From Synergistales bacterium (GTDB lineage: Bacteria; Synergistota; Synergistia; Synergistales; Aminithiophilaceae): 64,000 bases of DNA. A model generated the notes under the pieces. The model saw nothing but the letters and a program-made list of their open reading frames with translations, was not told where the DNA came from and did not search any database. Where the stretch lies: positions 124,001 to 188,000 of the forward strand of contig JAHDQY010000003.1 of the NCBI GenBank assembly GCA_018433595.1, read 5' to 3'. Positions 40,729 to 49,114 of the stretch are shown here, piece by piece (the stretch's first letter is position 1; each line of letters begins with the position of its first letter). Both the position numbers and the translations under genes were made by a program.

Positions 40729-41821
40729 GGTTTTTGCCTCTTTCGACACTCTCCCGGTAGCTTCGCCCCTCTTCCTCCCCCCTGAGGACTGCCAGGGCTC
40801 CCTCGGCCAGAGCCGGCAGCTCGTCCTCGCCGGGGTAGGCGAGGACGGGGGCTATCCACTGAAGGCGGCCCGTGAGGTCGACTCGAAGTTCCTTGTCATA
40901 GGCCATTCCTCCGGTGAGGACGACCGCTTTGACGTCGCCTTCCAGGGCGGCGGCCATGGCGCCAGCCTCCTTGGCGACCTGGAAGAGGAGGGATCGGAGG
41001 ACGAGGGCCGTCTCTTCGTCGCCTTCGTCGATGCGCCGTCGCAGCTCCCTCAGATCGTCGCTGCCGCAATAGGCGGAGAGGCCGCCCTTTTTCGCGAGCC
41101 CTTCGAGCATCTCCTTCTCGCTGTAGCGGCCGGAGAAACAGAGCCGTACCAGATCACCCGCCGGAACGCCTCCGGCCCTGTTGGGAGAGAAGGGCCCGAA
41201 GTCGTTGGCGTTGTTGACGTCGATCATTTCTCCTCCTCTCATTGCGACGACGGAAATGCCGCCGCCGAGGTGAATGACGACGAAGTTGACGGAGCGCCAG
41301 TCCATGTGAAGTTCACGAGCCGCCTTTTTGGCGGTGGCTCGAACGTTGAGGGCGTGGACAAGGGAGCGTTTGGGGAGCTCGGGGAGCCCTGTGAGGCGGG
41401 CCTCGGGGATCAGTTCATCGACGGCGACGGGATCGACGATGTAGGCGGGTATGGAGAGTCTGTCGGCCAGGGCGCGGGCGATGAGGCCGCCCAGGTTCGA
41501 AGGGTGCTCCCAGGGGCGTCCCCGACGCAGGTGTTCGACGAGGAGGTCGTCGATGACGTAGGTGCCTCCGTGAACCGGTTCGATGATGCCGCCGCGGCCC
41601 ACGATGGCCGAGAGCTCCTCCACGGCCGAGCCGCGTTTTCTGACGGCGGCCTTGACGGCTTCGAGGCGGTAGTCGAACTGATCGATCACAGAGGGGAATC
41701 TTGTAAGCTGGGCAGGGCTGTGGAGAAGGTTCTCCCGCCAGAGCTCCCGGTCTTCCTGGTACCAGGCGATCTTGGTTCCCGTGCTGCCGGTGTTGATGGC
41801 AAGGAGAATCTTTTCTTTCAT
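40718..41821 (-). CDS. Butyrate kinase-like enzyme (copy 2)
   Basis: This 367-aa acyl kinase has AINTGSTGTKIAWYQED, VGRGGIIEPVHGGTYV, VVIHLGGGISVVAMRGGEMIDV and KAVVLTGGMAYDK. Three consecutive ATG codons (41827, 41824, 41821) follow GAGGGAG; the third has the best spacing. A promoter (TTTCCA-17-TATAAT) lies at 41870-41898. It is first in the second acyl-phosphate operon, followed by the ptb paralogue. It likely makes ATP from branched or aryl acyl phosphates. Confidence 0.9.
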   Translation of the reverse strand: MKEKILLAINTGSTGTKIAWYQEDRELWRENLLHSPAQLTRFPSVIDQFDYRLEAVKAAVRKRGSAVEELSAIVGRGGIIEPVHGGTYVIDDLLVEHLRRGRPWEHPSNLGGLIARALADRLSIPAYIVDPVAVDELIPEARLTGLPELPKRSLVHALNVRATAKKAARELHMDWRSVNFVVIHLGGGISVVAMRGGEMIDVNNANDFGPFSPNRAGGVPAGDLVRLCFSGRYSEKEMLEGLAKKGGLSAYCGSDDLRELRRRIDEGDEETALVLRSLLFQVAKEAGAMAAALEGDVKAVVLTGGMAYDKELRVDLTGRLQWIAPVLAYPGEDELPALAEGALAVLRGEEEGRSYRESVERGKNRGL

Positions 41822-41869
41822 CATCATCTCTCCCTCTGTCGATGTTCGCAATTTTCAGGCCTCTTTTTG

Positions 41870-41898
41870 ATTATAGCGACTGGTCCGTACCATGGAAA
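41870..41898 (-). promoter_or_regulatory. Promoter of the second butyrate kinase operon
   Basis: Minus-strand TTTCCA (41898-41893) and a perfect TATAAT (41875-41870) spaced by 17 bases, about 45 bases before the ATG. Confidence 0.65.
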
Positions 41899-42006
41899 AG
41901 AGCGGGGGAATTTTTCGCGGCGATCAACCCGTGCGTCTTTGCCGCATCTGTCCTATACTCTCAAGGTTAAGGGCTCGACGAATTCTTTCCCAAGAAGGTG
42001 AAACCC

Positions 42007-42840
42007 GTGAACATTTGTTACCGCAACGGCGTCTACCTTCCCCTGGAAGAGGTCTGTCTTCCCGTGACGGATCTGCTTGTCCAGCGGGGTATCGGCGTCT
42101 TCGATTCCATCAGGACTTACGGCGGACGTCCCTTTGCCTTGAAGGAGCATCTGTGCCGCCTGGAGCGCTCGGCCCGGGAGGCCTCCATGAAGCTGCCCCT
42201 CTCTCTGGAAGTTCTTGAAAGGGTCATTCGAGACGGCATCTCCCGCATGGGGAAAGAGGGCGACGTGACGATCCGCCCCTATGTGACGGGAGGCAGGGTG
42301 ATCGACGACTGCCGTTTCGCCGAGCCGGACCTGTTCGTCCTCTTCGAAAGGATGACGCCGCCCCCCGCGGAGCGGTACGAAGAAGGGGTTTCCCTGTTGC
42401 CCATTCCCTTCTCCCGCCCTTTCCCGGCCATGAAGAGCATCGACTACATGACTCCCTACGTCTCCCGTCTTCGGGCCGGCGGCGGCGATTTCGAGTGCCT
42501 CTACTGCCCCGATGGGACGATCACGGAGTCGACGGCGGGCAACTTTTTCCTCGTCCTGGGCGGAACTCTCGTGACCGCCCCTGAAGAGGCCGTCCTGGAA
42601 GGCGTCACCCGGGGCATCATCCTTGAGCTGGCCCAAGAGGCGGCTATCGCCGTCGAAAGACGTCTCCTCCGCGTCGAAGAACTGCCGGTAGCCGACGAGG
42701 CCTTCATCACGGGCACCTCCAAAGAGGTCACGCCTATCGTTCGCGTCGGCGCCGTCACCATCGGCGACGGTCGACCTGGTCCCATGACGAGGAGGCTTCA
42801 CGATCTCCTCCGTGACCATATCGAACGCTGGCTGGAATAG
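42007..42840 (+). CDS. Class IV PLP-dependent aminotransferase (branched-chain or D-amino acid type)
   Basis: This 277-aa fold-type IV enzyme resembles IlvE/Dat: YRNGVYLPLEEV, GIGVFDSIRTYGGRPFALKEHL, the lysine region PAMKSIDYMTPYVSRL, ITESTAGNFFLVLGG, GVTRGIILELA and AFITGTSKEVTPI. It moves an amino group between amino acid and 2-oxo acid. An in-frame GTG at 41998 lies inside the ribosome site AAGAAGGTG; the GTG at 42007 is spaced 6 bases from it and is chosen. Whether the substrate is branched-chain, D-amino acid or aminodeoxychorismate cannot be decided, but branched-chain fits the neighbouring acyl kinases. Confidence 0.85.
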   Translation: MNICYRNGVYLPLEEVCLPVTDLLVQRGIGVFDSIRTYGGRPFALKEHLCRLERSAREASMKLPLSLEVLERVIRDGISRMGKEGDVTIRPYVTGGRVIDDCRFAEPDLFVLFERMTPPPAERYEEGVSLLPIPFSRPFPAMKSIDYMTPYVSRLRAGGGDFECLYCPDGTITESTAGNFFLVLGGTLVTAPEEAVLEGVTRGIILELAQEAAIAVERRLLRVEELPVADEAFITGTSKEVTPIVRVGAVTIGDGRPGPMTRRLHDLLRDHIERWLE

Positions 42841-42869
42841 TTTCTCTCAAGGAGAGTCATTCTTCAACG

Positions 42870-42905
42870 GAGCGCCGGCGGAGTTTCTCCAATCCGCCGG
42901 CGCTC
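42870..42905 (+). terminator. Terminator after the aminotransferase gene
   Basis: GAGCGCCGGCGGA (42870-42882) pairs perfectly with TCCGCCGGCGCTC (42893-42905) around 10 bases, followed by TTCCCTTT. Confidence 0.75.
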
Positions 42906-42963
42906 TTCCCTTTGGAGCGAAGACGACCTGTCACGACCTGTGGCAACTAAGGAGGCTTATGAA

Positions 42964-43797
42964 ATGGTGGCTCTGGAATCCCTGAAAGTCGCCGTAATCG
43001 GCGCAGGAACGATCGGAAGTGCCCTGGCCCGAGAACTGGCCCTGGCCGGATGCGAGGTCCGTGCGACGCGCCGACGGCTTGACCGGGTGCGCGATCTCGA
43101 AGAGCTCGGTGTCCATCTGACCAGCGATAACGTCGAAGCCGTCGGTGGTGCCGATGTCGTCTTCGTCGTCCTCAAACCCCATAAGGTCGTCCCTGTCCTG
43201 CAGGCCGTCGGGGCCGCTCTTGAGGGCAAGCTCGCCGTTTCCCTGGCGGCGGCACTCGATCTTGCTCTGCTCCGTCAGGCCTTCCCCGGCGTGCGATGGA
43301 TCCGGGCCATGAGCAACACGGCCATTCCCGTCCGCCAGGCCTTCACCATGTACGCCCCCTCTCCGGAGGTGACGGAGCGGGATCTTGCCGTCGCTCAGGC
43401 CGTCTTCGGCCTCCTCGGCACCTACGAGGAGGTCGAGGATGGCTACATGGACGCCTTGACGGCCATGGCGGGATCGGGTCCGGCCTATATTTACACCATG
43501 CTGGAGGCGCTCATCTACGGGGGGCTCCGCGTCGGTCTTCCCCGGGACCTGACCCTTCGGGCGGCGGCTCATACGGCCATCGGCGCCTCCCGGCTTCTTC
43601 TTTCCTCAGGGGAGCATCCGGCTGTCCTTCGGGATCAGGTGGTGACCCCGGGGGGCGTCACCATAGAAGGAATCTTCGCCCTGGAAGAGGGGCAGATCCG
43701 GACGGCCTTCATGAATGCCGTCAAGGCCGCCACGGAAAAATCCCTCGTTCTCGCCGAAGAGACGCGTCGTAAGATCCGTGACGATCTCCCGGAATGA
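42964..43797 (+). CDS. proC: Pyrroline-5-carboxylate reductase
   Basis: This 277-aa NAD(P)-dependent enzyme makes proline from pyrroline-5-carboxylate. It has VAVIGAGTIGSALARELALAG, VVFVVLKPHKV, WIRAMSNTAIPVRQAFT and the signature TAMAGSGPAYIYTMLEALIYGG then LRDQVVTPGGVTIEGI. The frame opens at GTG 42940, but AAGGAGG 8 bases before the ATG at 42964 sets the start. It is flanked by a terminator upstream and the ncRNA promoter downstream, so it is probably monocistronic. Confidence 0.92.
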   Translation: MVALESLKVAVIGAGTIGSALARELALAGCEVRATRRRLDRVRDLEELGVHLTSDNVEAVGGADVVFVVLKPHKVVPVLQAVGAALEGKLAVSLAAALDLALLRQAFPGVRWIRAMSNTAIPVRQAFTMYAPSPEVTERDLAVAQAVFGLLGTYEEVEDGYMDALTAMAGSGPAYIYTMLEALIYGGLRVGLPRDLTLRAAAHTAIGASRLLLSSGEHPAVLRDQVVTPGGVTIEGIFALEEGQIRTAFMNAVKAATEKSLVLAEETRRKIRDDLPE

Positions 43798-43855
43798 GCG
43801 GAAAGCTGCCGAGGGAGGTCTTTCAAAAATAATTTAGAAATTTTTCAAATGGGAC

Positions 43856-43884
43856 TTGCGCGACGACGCCGAAGTCGCTATAAT
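43856..43884 (+). promoter_or_regulatory. Promoter of the 43891-44228 RNA
   Basis: TTGCGC (43856-43861), 17 bases, then a perfect TATAAT (43879-43884). The upstream 40 bases are A/T-rich (UP-element-like). No ribosome site or coding frame follows at once. Confidence 0.75.
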
Positions 43885-43890
43885 AACTTC

Positions 43891-44228
43891 ACCGGGAAGT
43901 GACGGAGAGCCTTCTTCAAGAGCCCCAGCCCGGAGGGGCGGAGCGACGGGAAGGAAAAGTAGTTCACGCGGCAATTGGCAACGCAGACATTTGCAACATA
44001 GCATCGAGTGTAGCGGAACCGGATGCAAGGAACAGGCAGCAAGAGGAGTTCCAAGGAAACGTCAAGAACCGAAAGCGTGACCTGCAGCAATGAGGTAGAA
44101 CGCAGCAAGTAGGTGAAACATGGGTAGATCCACCTGCACCTGTTTAGTGAAAGCCCGTCGTCCGGGCTCATCCGTCGCCCGATAGGGGAAGAGGCAGAAA
44201 GCACGCTTCTTCCCCTGTCGTTTTTTTG
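43891..44228 (+). ncRNA. Unassigned structured RNA of about 340 nt
   Basis: A strong promoter (43856-43884) and a terminator (GGGGAAG/CTTCTTCCCC at 44188-44219, then TTTTTTT) bound a stretch with no credible gene. The two ends can pair: GTGACGGAGAGCCT near the 5' end (from 43899) with GGGCTC-A-TCCGTCGC near the 3' end (44162-44178), 14 bp with one bulge. Inside are several hairpins, e.g. GCCCC/GGGGC, GGAAC/GTTCC, AGGTG/CACCT, and many A-rich and GNRA-like loops. It lacks the conserved cores of RNase P RNA, tmRNA and SRP RNA that I can check by eye. It lies between proC and cysE. I cannot name it. Confidence 0.65.
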
Positions 44229-44235
44229 CCGCGGA

Positions 44236-44263
44236 TTGACAGAGCGAGGCGTTCTGTTATCCT
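44236..44263 (+). promoter_or_regulatory. Promoter of the cysE-cysK leader
   Basis: A perfect TTGACA (44236-44241), 16 bases, then TATCCT (44258-44263). The start site would be near 44270, 35 bases before the leader peptide. Confidence 0.7.
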
Positions 44264-44304
44264 TGGCTTACTGACTCGGGAAATTCGTCAAGGTGGTGGC
44301 GGTC

Positions 44305-44361
44305 ATGGAGAAAAAACGGTTATCGATGACTTGTTGTTGTCGGTGGATCCTGTCTCAGTGA
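44305..44361 (+). CDS. Cys-rich attenuator leader peptide upstream of cysE
   Basis: An 18-aa open frame, [18 protein letters not shown], with three successive cysteine codons (44332-44340) and AAGGTGG 7-8 bases before the ATG. A 9-bp hairpin (44341-44349 with 44360-44368) begins right after the Cys codons, and a terminator stands before cysE (44450-44480). This is the layout of cysteine-controlled attenuation of cysteine synthesis: shortage of Cys-tRNA stalls the ribosome at these codons. Cys leader peptides are known in mycobacteria; here the genes downstream, cysE and cysK, make cysteine. Untested, but sequence support is strong. Confidence 0.82.
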   Translation: MEKKRLSMTCCCRWILSQ

Positions 44362-44457
44362 TCCACCGCAGTCCGTGAGGCTGCGGCGGCATAGGCCCGC
44401 TTCGGCTGATCGAGCTTTCAAGCCACCACCGAAAAAAAGATCGCATTCAGAAGGGGC
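44341..44457 (+). promoter_or_regulatory. Competing structures of the cysE attenuator
   Basis: Hairpin CGGTGGATC/GATCCACCG (44341-44368) follows the Cys codons. GCCC-G-CTTC (44395-44403) can pair with GAAGGGGC (44450-44457), the 5' arm of the terminator, over 8 bp with one bulge, giving a possible antiterminator. GGTGGTGGC around the leader ribosome site (44292-44300) is also exactly complementary to 44422-44430. Which of these form is a prediction. Confidence 0.55.
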
Positions 44458-44488
44458 GTGCCGTCGTGGTACGCCCCTTCGTTGTTTG
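44450..44488 (+). terminator. Terminator of the cysE attenuator
   Basis: GAAGGGGCGTGCC (44450-44462) pairs with GGTACGCCCCTTC (44468-44480), one G-U pair, loop 5 bases, tail GTTGTTTG. It lies 36 bases before the cysE start. Confidence 0.8.
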
Positions 44489-44515
44489 AGTGCTCAAAAG
44501 AGGAGGACATTAAAG

Positions 44516-45220
44516 ATGGAACGAGAAAAACGGCACCATCGCCTTTCCGAGGCCTTTCAGGCCGTTCGTGATCGGGATCCCGCCCTGGCTCCGGGTTTTT
44601 GGGGAACCCTCGAGATCCTGCTCTGCTATCCCGGTTTCCAGGCCATCAGCGCTCACCGGTTGGTCCATTTTCTTCACAGCCGGCTGCGAGTTCCCGTCCT
44701 GCCGCGGTTTCTGGCCCAGCTCGTCCGCTGGTGGACGGGGATCGAGATTCATCCCGGCGCCACGATCGGCCGCGGCGTCTTCATCGACCACGGCATGGGC
44801 GTCGTCATCGGTGAAACGGCCGTCGTCGGCGATAACGTGACTCTCTATCAGGGGGTGACCCTCGGCGGGACGGGCAAGGAGAAGGGGAAGCGCCACCCCA
44901 CCATTGAAGAGGGGGCCCTGATCGGCGGCGGAGCCAAGGTCCTGGGCAACATCACCGTCGGCAGGGATGCCCGTATCGGTGCCGGCAGCGTCGTCGTCCG
45001 CGACGTTCCGGCCGGGGCCACTGTCGTCGGTGTCCCCGGCGTCGTCGTCCGTCGCCGCCGGGATGACGGCATCTCCCCTTCCCGGAGCCTCGCCCACGGC
45101 AGCCTTCCCGATCCCCTCCGCCAGCGGCTTCAGCGCCTGGAAGAGGAGATCCATGTCCTTCACGCCCGCATCGCCGCCCTGGAAGCGGAGAAAAAAAAGG
45201 AGATGAGCCCCATTGCTTAA
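44516..45220 (+). CDS. cysE: Serine O-acetyltransferase
   Basis: This 234-aa enzyme acetylates serine, the first step to cysteine. It has the hexapeptide-repeat left-handed helix: [62 protein letters not shown], and ends with a coiled coil ([29 protein letters not shown]). AGGAGG precedes the ATG at 44516. It overlaps cysK by 8 bases. Control is by the upstream Cys leader attenuator. Confidence 0.95.
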   Translation: MEREKRHHRLSEAFQAVRDRDPALAPGFWGTLEILLCYPGFQAISAHRLVHFLHSRLRVPVLPRFLAQLVRWWTGIEIHPGATIGRGVFIDHGMGVVIGETAVVGDNVTLYQGVTLGGTGKEKGKRHPTIEEGALIGGGAKVLGNITVGRDARIGAGSVVVRDVPAGATVVGVPGVVVRRRRDDGISPSRSLAHGSLPDPLRQRLQRLEEEIHVLHARIAALEAEKKKEMSPIA

Positions 45221-46133
45221 AGTCGACACCCTTTCTCTTCGGTCGCTTGTCGGCGACACGCCCCTTGTCCCTCTGCCCCGCCGCCGGGGGGCGACGGTTC
45301 TCGTCAAGCTTGAAGGGCAGAACATCGGTGGATCCGTCAAGGACCGTGCGGCCTGGGGGATGCTCCGCAAGGCCGAGGTCGACGGTCTGCTTGGCGATGC
45401 GACGGTCATCGTCGAACCGACGTCGGGCAACACCGGCATCGCCCTAGCCCTTTTGGGACGGGCCCTGGGGCTGCGGGTCATTCTGACCATGCCGGAGTCG
45501 ATGTCCGTCGAACGTCGTGCCGTTCTGGCCGCCTACGGTGCCGACCTGGAGCTGACGCCTGCCTCGCGGGGGATGAAGGGGGCCATCGCCCGCGCCAGGG
45601 AGCTGGAGGCGGAGCTGCCCGGAGGATGGATGCCCGATCAGTTCTCCAACCCCGGCAATCCCTGGGCCCATCAGATGACGACGGGCCCGGAAATCGTGAC
45701 GGCCCTCAAGGGGCGTCCTCTGGCGGCCTTCGTGGCCGGCGTCGGCACCGGAGGAACGCTTTCCGGAACGGCTGTCGCCGTCAGGGCGGCCTACCCCGAG
45801 GCTCAGATCGTTGCCGTCGAACCCGAAACAAGCGCCGTCATTAGCGGCGGGGCTCCCGGCCCTCACGCGATCCAGGGGATCGGGGCGGGTTTTGTCCCGG
45901 CCAACCTCGAAACCTCCCTTCTGACTCGGGTCGTCACCGTCGGAGACGAGGAAGCCCTGGAGGCGACACGAGATCTGGCTCGGAAGGAGGGGCTCTTCGT
46001 CGGCATCTCTTCAGGAGCCAACATCGCGGCGGCCCGAAGAATCGCTGAAAGCCTGAGTGACGACGAGGTCGTCGTCACCATCGCCTGCGACCGGGGCGAC
46101 AAGTATCTCAGCACCGACGCCTTTCGCCTCTGA
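45213..46133 (+). CDS. cysK: Cysteine synthase (O-acetylserine sulfhydrylase)
   Basis: This 306-aa PLP enzyme makes cysteine from O-acetylserine and sulfide. The PLP lysine is K43 in GGSVKDRA; other marks are [32 protein letters not shown] and [11 protein letters not shown]. The TTG start at 45213 follows AAGGAG inside the end of cysE, so the two are translated as a coupled pair under the Cys attenuator. Confidence 0.94.
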   Translation: MLKVDTLSLRSLVGDTPLVPLPRRRGATVLVKLEGQNIGGSVKDRAAWGMLRKAEVDGLLGDATVIVEPTSGNTGIALALLGRALGLRVILTMPESMSVERRAVLAAYGADLELTPASRGMKGAIARARELEAELPGGWMPDQFSNPGNPWAHQMTTGPEIVTALKGRPLAAFVAGVGTGGTLSGTAVAVRAAYPEAQIVAVEPETSAVISGGAPGPHAIQGIGAGFVPANLETSLLTRVVTVGDEEALEATRDLARKEGLFVGISSGANIAAARRIAESLSDDEVVVTIACDRGDKYLSTDAFRL

Positions 46134-46142
46134 CGGGAGCTC

Positions 46143-48314
46143 TCAGTCCCTGTTGATCCGCTGGGAGTTGAGGATGACCGAGATGGAGCTGAAGGCCATG
46201 GCGGTCTCGGCGATGATGGGGTGGAGCAGGGCGGCCATGGCCAGAGGAATGGCGACGACGTTGTAGCCGAAGGCCCAGAAGAGATTCTGGCCGATCACGG
46301 AGAAGGTCTTGCGCGAAATGGCGATCGTCTCGGCCAGGGCCGTCAGGTCGCCGCCGACGAGGACGATGTCGGCGCTGTCGATGGCCAGGTCGGTGCCGCT
46401 TCCGACGGCGAGTCCCACGTCGGCCCCCTTCAGGGCGGCGGCGTCGTTCATTCCATCGCCGACCATGAGGACCTTCTCTCCACGGGCCTGGAAGGCCCGG
46501 ACGAGATCGAGTTTCCCCTCAGGGTGGACGGCGGCGTGGATTTCATCGATGCCGGCCCGGGAGGCGATGGCCCGGGCCGTATGCTCGTTGTCGCCTGTTG
46601 CCATGACGGGGCGGACGCCCAGCTCGCGAAGACGCTCGACGGTTCTGGCGGCGTCGTCACGCAGCGGGTCCTCGATGGCGATGAAGCCGACGGGTTCGCC
46701 CTCGCGGCGCACCTCGACGACGGTTCGTCCCTTGTCGAGCTGGTCCCGGTGGCTTTCGGCGTCCTCGGGGCGTCCCACGGAGTAGAGCCTGCCCTCGACG
46801 TGCCCCGTAACGCCTCGGCCGGCCTCTTCCGTGACTTCGGAGGCCGGAGGGAGGGGGGCTAAAGCCGCCTCGGATATGGCCTTGGCCAGAGGATGGCTCG
46901 ACTGGCTCTCTATGGCCGCCGCCGCCGCCAGATCTTCGGGGGAGAGATTGTGATCGACGACTCTGGGGCGCCCCTCGGTGATCGTCCCCGTCTTGTCCAT
47001 GACGACGACGGTAACGGCCCGCGATGTCTGAATGGCTTCGGCGTTGCGGATGACCATGCCGTGGCGGGAGGCCCTGGCCGTGGCGGCGACGAGTGCCATG
47101 GGCGTCGCCAGGCCCAGGGCGCAGGGGCAGGCGATGACGACGGTGCTGATGAAGGCGAAGATCGCCAGGGAGAGCGGGTCCCGGGCCGATGTCACCCAGG
47201 GGAGAAAACGCCCCGCTCCGTCGAGAAGAAAGGTGAGGGAGGGGCTCGCGGAATACCAGGCGAGCGCTGCGATCAGGGCGAGACCGACGATGATGGGGAC
47301 GAAAACGTTCGTCACCCGGTCGGCGAAAGCCTGAATGGGCACCTTGGCCCCCTGGGCCTCCTGGATGAGGGCGATCATCTGTGCAAGAAAACTGTCCTCG
47401 CCGACGCGGGCGACCTCGACGGTTACGGCTCCCGTGAGATTGAGGGACCCTCCCGTGACGGGAGCCCCCTTGTGGCGGCCTACCGGCAGCGATTCACCGG
47501 TGATCATCGATTCGTCCACGGAGGTCCGGCCTTCGAGGATGTGCCCGTCGGCGGGGAAGCGCTCTCCGGGACGTACGAGAACCCGGTGTCCCTCCTTGAC
47601 GGCCTCGATGGGAACGAGGAGCTCCCCTCCGTCCCCGTCGATGATGCGGGCCTCTCGGGCCTGAATGGCCAGAAGGGCCCGTATCTCCTTGGAGGCCCGG
47701 TCACGCAGGTGGGATTCGATGTATCGTCCCGTGATGTGGAGGGCCACTATCATGGGGCCGAGGGCGCCGAAGGAAGTCAGCGGAAGCCCGATCAAATGGA
47801 GCAGGGCCGTGGTCCAGGCGGCGGCGGATCCGAAGACGACGAGAACGTCCATGTTGGCGTGGCGGTGCGAGAGGGCGATCCAGGCGCCCTTGAAACTTGC
47901 CGAACCGGCGCCGATGAAGATGATGAGCCCGCCGATCAGTTCCATAAGGGTGTAGCCGGGGATGTGGGTCCCCGTCATGTGAAGGACCATGAGAGCCATG
48001 AGGGGGGCCGTGACGGCCCAGCTCAGGAAGAGATTGTGCCGAGCCTCACTGTAGCGGCGGCTCTCCAGCTCCTCTGGAGCCGCGTAGGAAAATCCGTATC
48101 CCGCCTTCACGATGGCCTCTTCCAGCTTTTCCTGGGGCAGGCTTTCGTCGTCGACGACGATGAAAGCCGTCTCCGTCGCCAGGTTGACGGCGACGAAGGA
48201 GACGCCCTCCACCTTCTTCAGTGACCGCTCGACGATCCGCGAGCAGGTGGCGCAGGTCATTCCCGTGACGCGGATGCTCCGTTTCAGCTTCGACAGATCG
48301 TTCCTTTCCGCCAT
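46143..48314 (-). CDS. copA: Copper-exporting P1B-type ATPase
   Basis: This 723-aa metal pump has one N-terminal heavy-metal domain with GMTCATC (residues 18-24), eight spans, the actuator MITGESLPV, the CPx ion motif ACPCALGLATP, the phosphorylation site DKTGTITEG and the hinge GDGMNDAAAL. It exports Cu(I) from the cytoplasm. An in-frame upstream start adds five residues, but GGGAGG at 8 bases supports the ATG at 48314. It follows a Spy-like periplasmic protein gene on the same strand, with a terminator between. CPC type points to Cu(I) or Ag(I). Confidence 0.94.
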   Translation of the reverse strand: MAERNDLSKLKRSIRVTGMTCATCSRIVERSLKKVEGVSFVAVNLATETAFIVVDDESLPQEKLEEAIVKAGYGFSYAAPEELESRRYSEARHNLFLSWAVTAPLMALMVLHMTGTHIPGYTLMELIGGLIIFIGAGSASFKGAWIALSHRHANMDVLVVFGSAAAWTTALLHLIGLPLTSFGALGPMIVALHITGRYIESHLRDRASKEIRALLAIQAREARIIDGDGGELLVPIEAVKEGHRVLVRPGERFPADGHILEGRTSVDESMITGESLPVGRHKGAPVTGGSLNLTGAVTVEVARVGEDSFLAQMIALIQEAQGAKVPIQAFADRVTNVFVPIIVGLALIAALAWYSASPSLTFLLDGAGRFLPWVTSARDPLSLAIFAFISTVVIACPCALGLATPMALVAATARASRHGMVIRNAEAIQTSRAVTVVVMDKTGTITEGRPRVVDHNLSPEDLAAAAAIESQSSHPLAKAISEAALAPLPPASEVTEEAGRGVTGHVEGRLYSVGRPEDAESHRDQLDKGRTVVEVRREGEPVGFIAIEDPLRDDAARTVERLRELGVRPVMATGDNEHTARAIASRAGIDEIHAAVHPEGKLDLVRAFQARGEKVLMVGDGMNDAAALKGADVGLAVGSGTDLAIDSADIVLVGGDLTALAETIAISRKTFSVIGQNLFWAFGYNVVAIPLAMAALLHPIIAETAMAFSSISVILNSQRINRD

Positions 48315-48384
48315 GAAAAGCCCTCCCATCGCTTTGTTTGATAGCTAGAACCGCAGTCCAGTCTACACGAAAAGGCGCCCCGGA

Positions 48385-48415
48385 GAAAGAAAAAAGGGAC
48401 GCCCGGGCGTCCCTT
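48385..48415 (-). terminator. Intrinsic terminator of the Spy-like gene
   Basis: The perfect palindrome AAGGGACGCC-CGGGCGTCCCTT (48394-48415) is followed on the minus strand by TTTTTTCTTTC. It lies 33 bases after the stop at 48448. Confidence 0.85.
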
Positions 48416-48447
48416 CCTGTCGTCGAAACCTGTATGACGAGTCGTCT

Positions 48448-48984
48448 CTAGCGGGCCGGATCGGCCTTGAGCCTTTCGGCCAGGCGCCAGCGGGCGATGT
48501 CGTTGCGCAGGGCCAGCATCTTTTCGTGAAGCTCCGTCGCCTTCTTTTCGTCGACGGGTTCGCCTGTCAGGGTCAGGCGGAATTCGAGGGCCGACTTGTG
48601 CAATTCCGTCATCTTTTCGCGAACGGCTTGAGGGATCGACTCGCCTCCCCACCGGAGGCCGTGAACCTTGTCCTGAAGGCCGGCGACCTTTTCCGCGTTG
48701 ACGGGACGTTCCGAGAGAGCCAGCCGAAGCTCGAGACGGGCCTTCTGTATCTCCTCCATCCGGACCTTTTCCTCGTCCGTCAGATCACGGTTCCTGAAGT
48801 TGCCTCCCCCTCTCCCCTCACGTCCCATGCAGGCGCCCCACGGTCCTCCATCGGGGCCATCCATCATCCCCCATCCCATCCCGAAGCCGCCGCCCTTATC
48901 CGCGCCGGGGCCGTAGGCGAAGGCGGCGGAGCCGACGATCAGGGCTGCGACGGCAAGAGCCATGACGATCGTTCTCTTTTTCAT
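48448..48984 (-). CDS. Spy/CpxP-like periplasmic protein (metal or envelope stress)
   Basis: This 178-aa protein has a signal peptide (MKKRTIVMALAVAALIVGSAAFA) and a Gly/Met-rich stretch (GMGWGMMDGPDG, with a cysteine) that could bind copper. The rest is alpha-helical with two similar segments, TDEEKVRMEEIQKARLELRLALSERPVNAEK and VREKMTELHKSALEFRLTLTGEPVDEKK, like the Spy/ZraP helical repeats. It sits just upstream of copA, which supports a role in periplasmic metal stress. GGAGG precedes the ATG at 48984. Confidence 0.8.
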   Translation of the reverse strand: MKKRTIVMALAVAALIVGSAAFAYGPGADKGGGFGMGWGMMDGPDGGPWGACMGREGRGGGNFRNRDLTDEEKVRMEEIQKARLELRLALSERPVNAEKVAGLQDKVHGLRWGGESIPQAVREKMTELHKSALEFRLTLTGEPVDEKKATELHEKMLALRNDIARWRLAERLKADPAR

Positions 48985-49084
48985 GCGAAGCACCTCCTGT
49001 TGTGATGTGGCTCCATTTTGCGTCGGAGCCTTCTTTTCCGACAGGGGGGCTTCGCCTAACCGGTCGTCCGTTGAATTACGTAAA

Positions 49085-49112
49085 AAGGGGAGGCTTCCGC
49101 CTCCCCTTGATC
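49085..49112 (-). terminator. Terminator of the 46-aa gene
   Basis: AAGGGGAGGC (minus strand 49108-49099) pairs perfectly with GCCTCCCCTT (49094-49085) around a 4-base loop; TTTTTA follows. Confidence 0.85.
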
Positions 49113-49114
49113 GA

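Noticed and set aside
43891-44228. Assignment of the structured RNA to RNase P RNA because of its size and closed ends.
   Set aside because: The invariant GAGGAAAGTC-like P4 strand and its partner region are absent. tmRNA (no tag frame or tRNA-like end) and SRP RNA (no GGAAGCAGCC-type loop) were rejected too.
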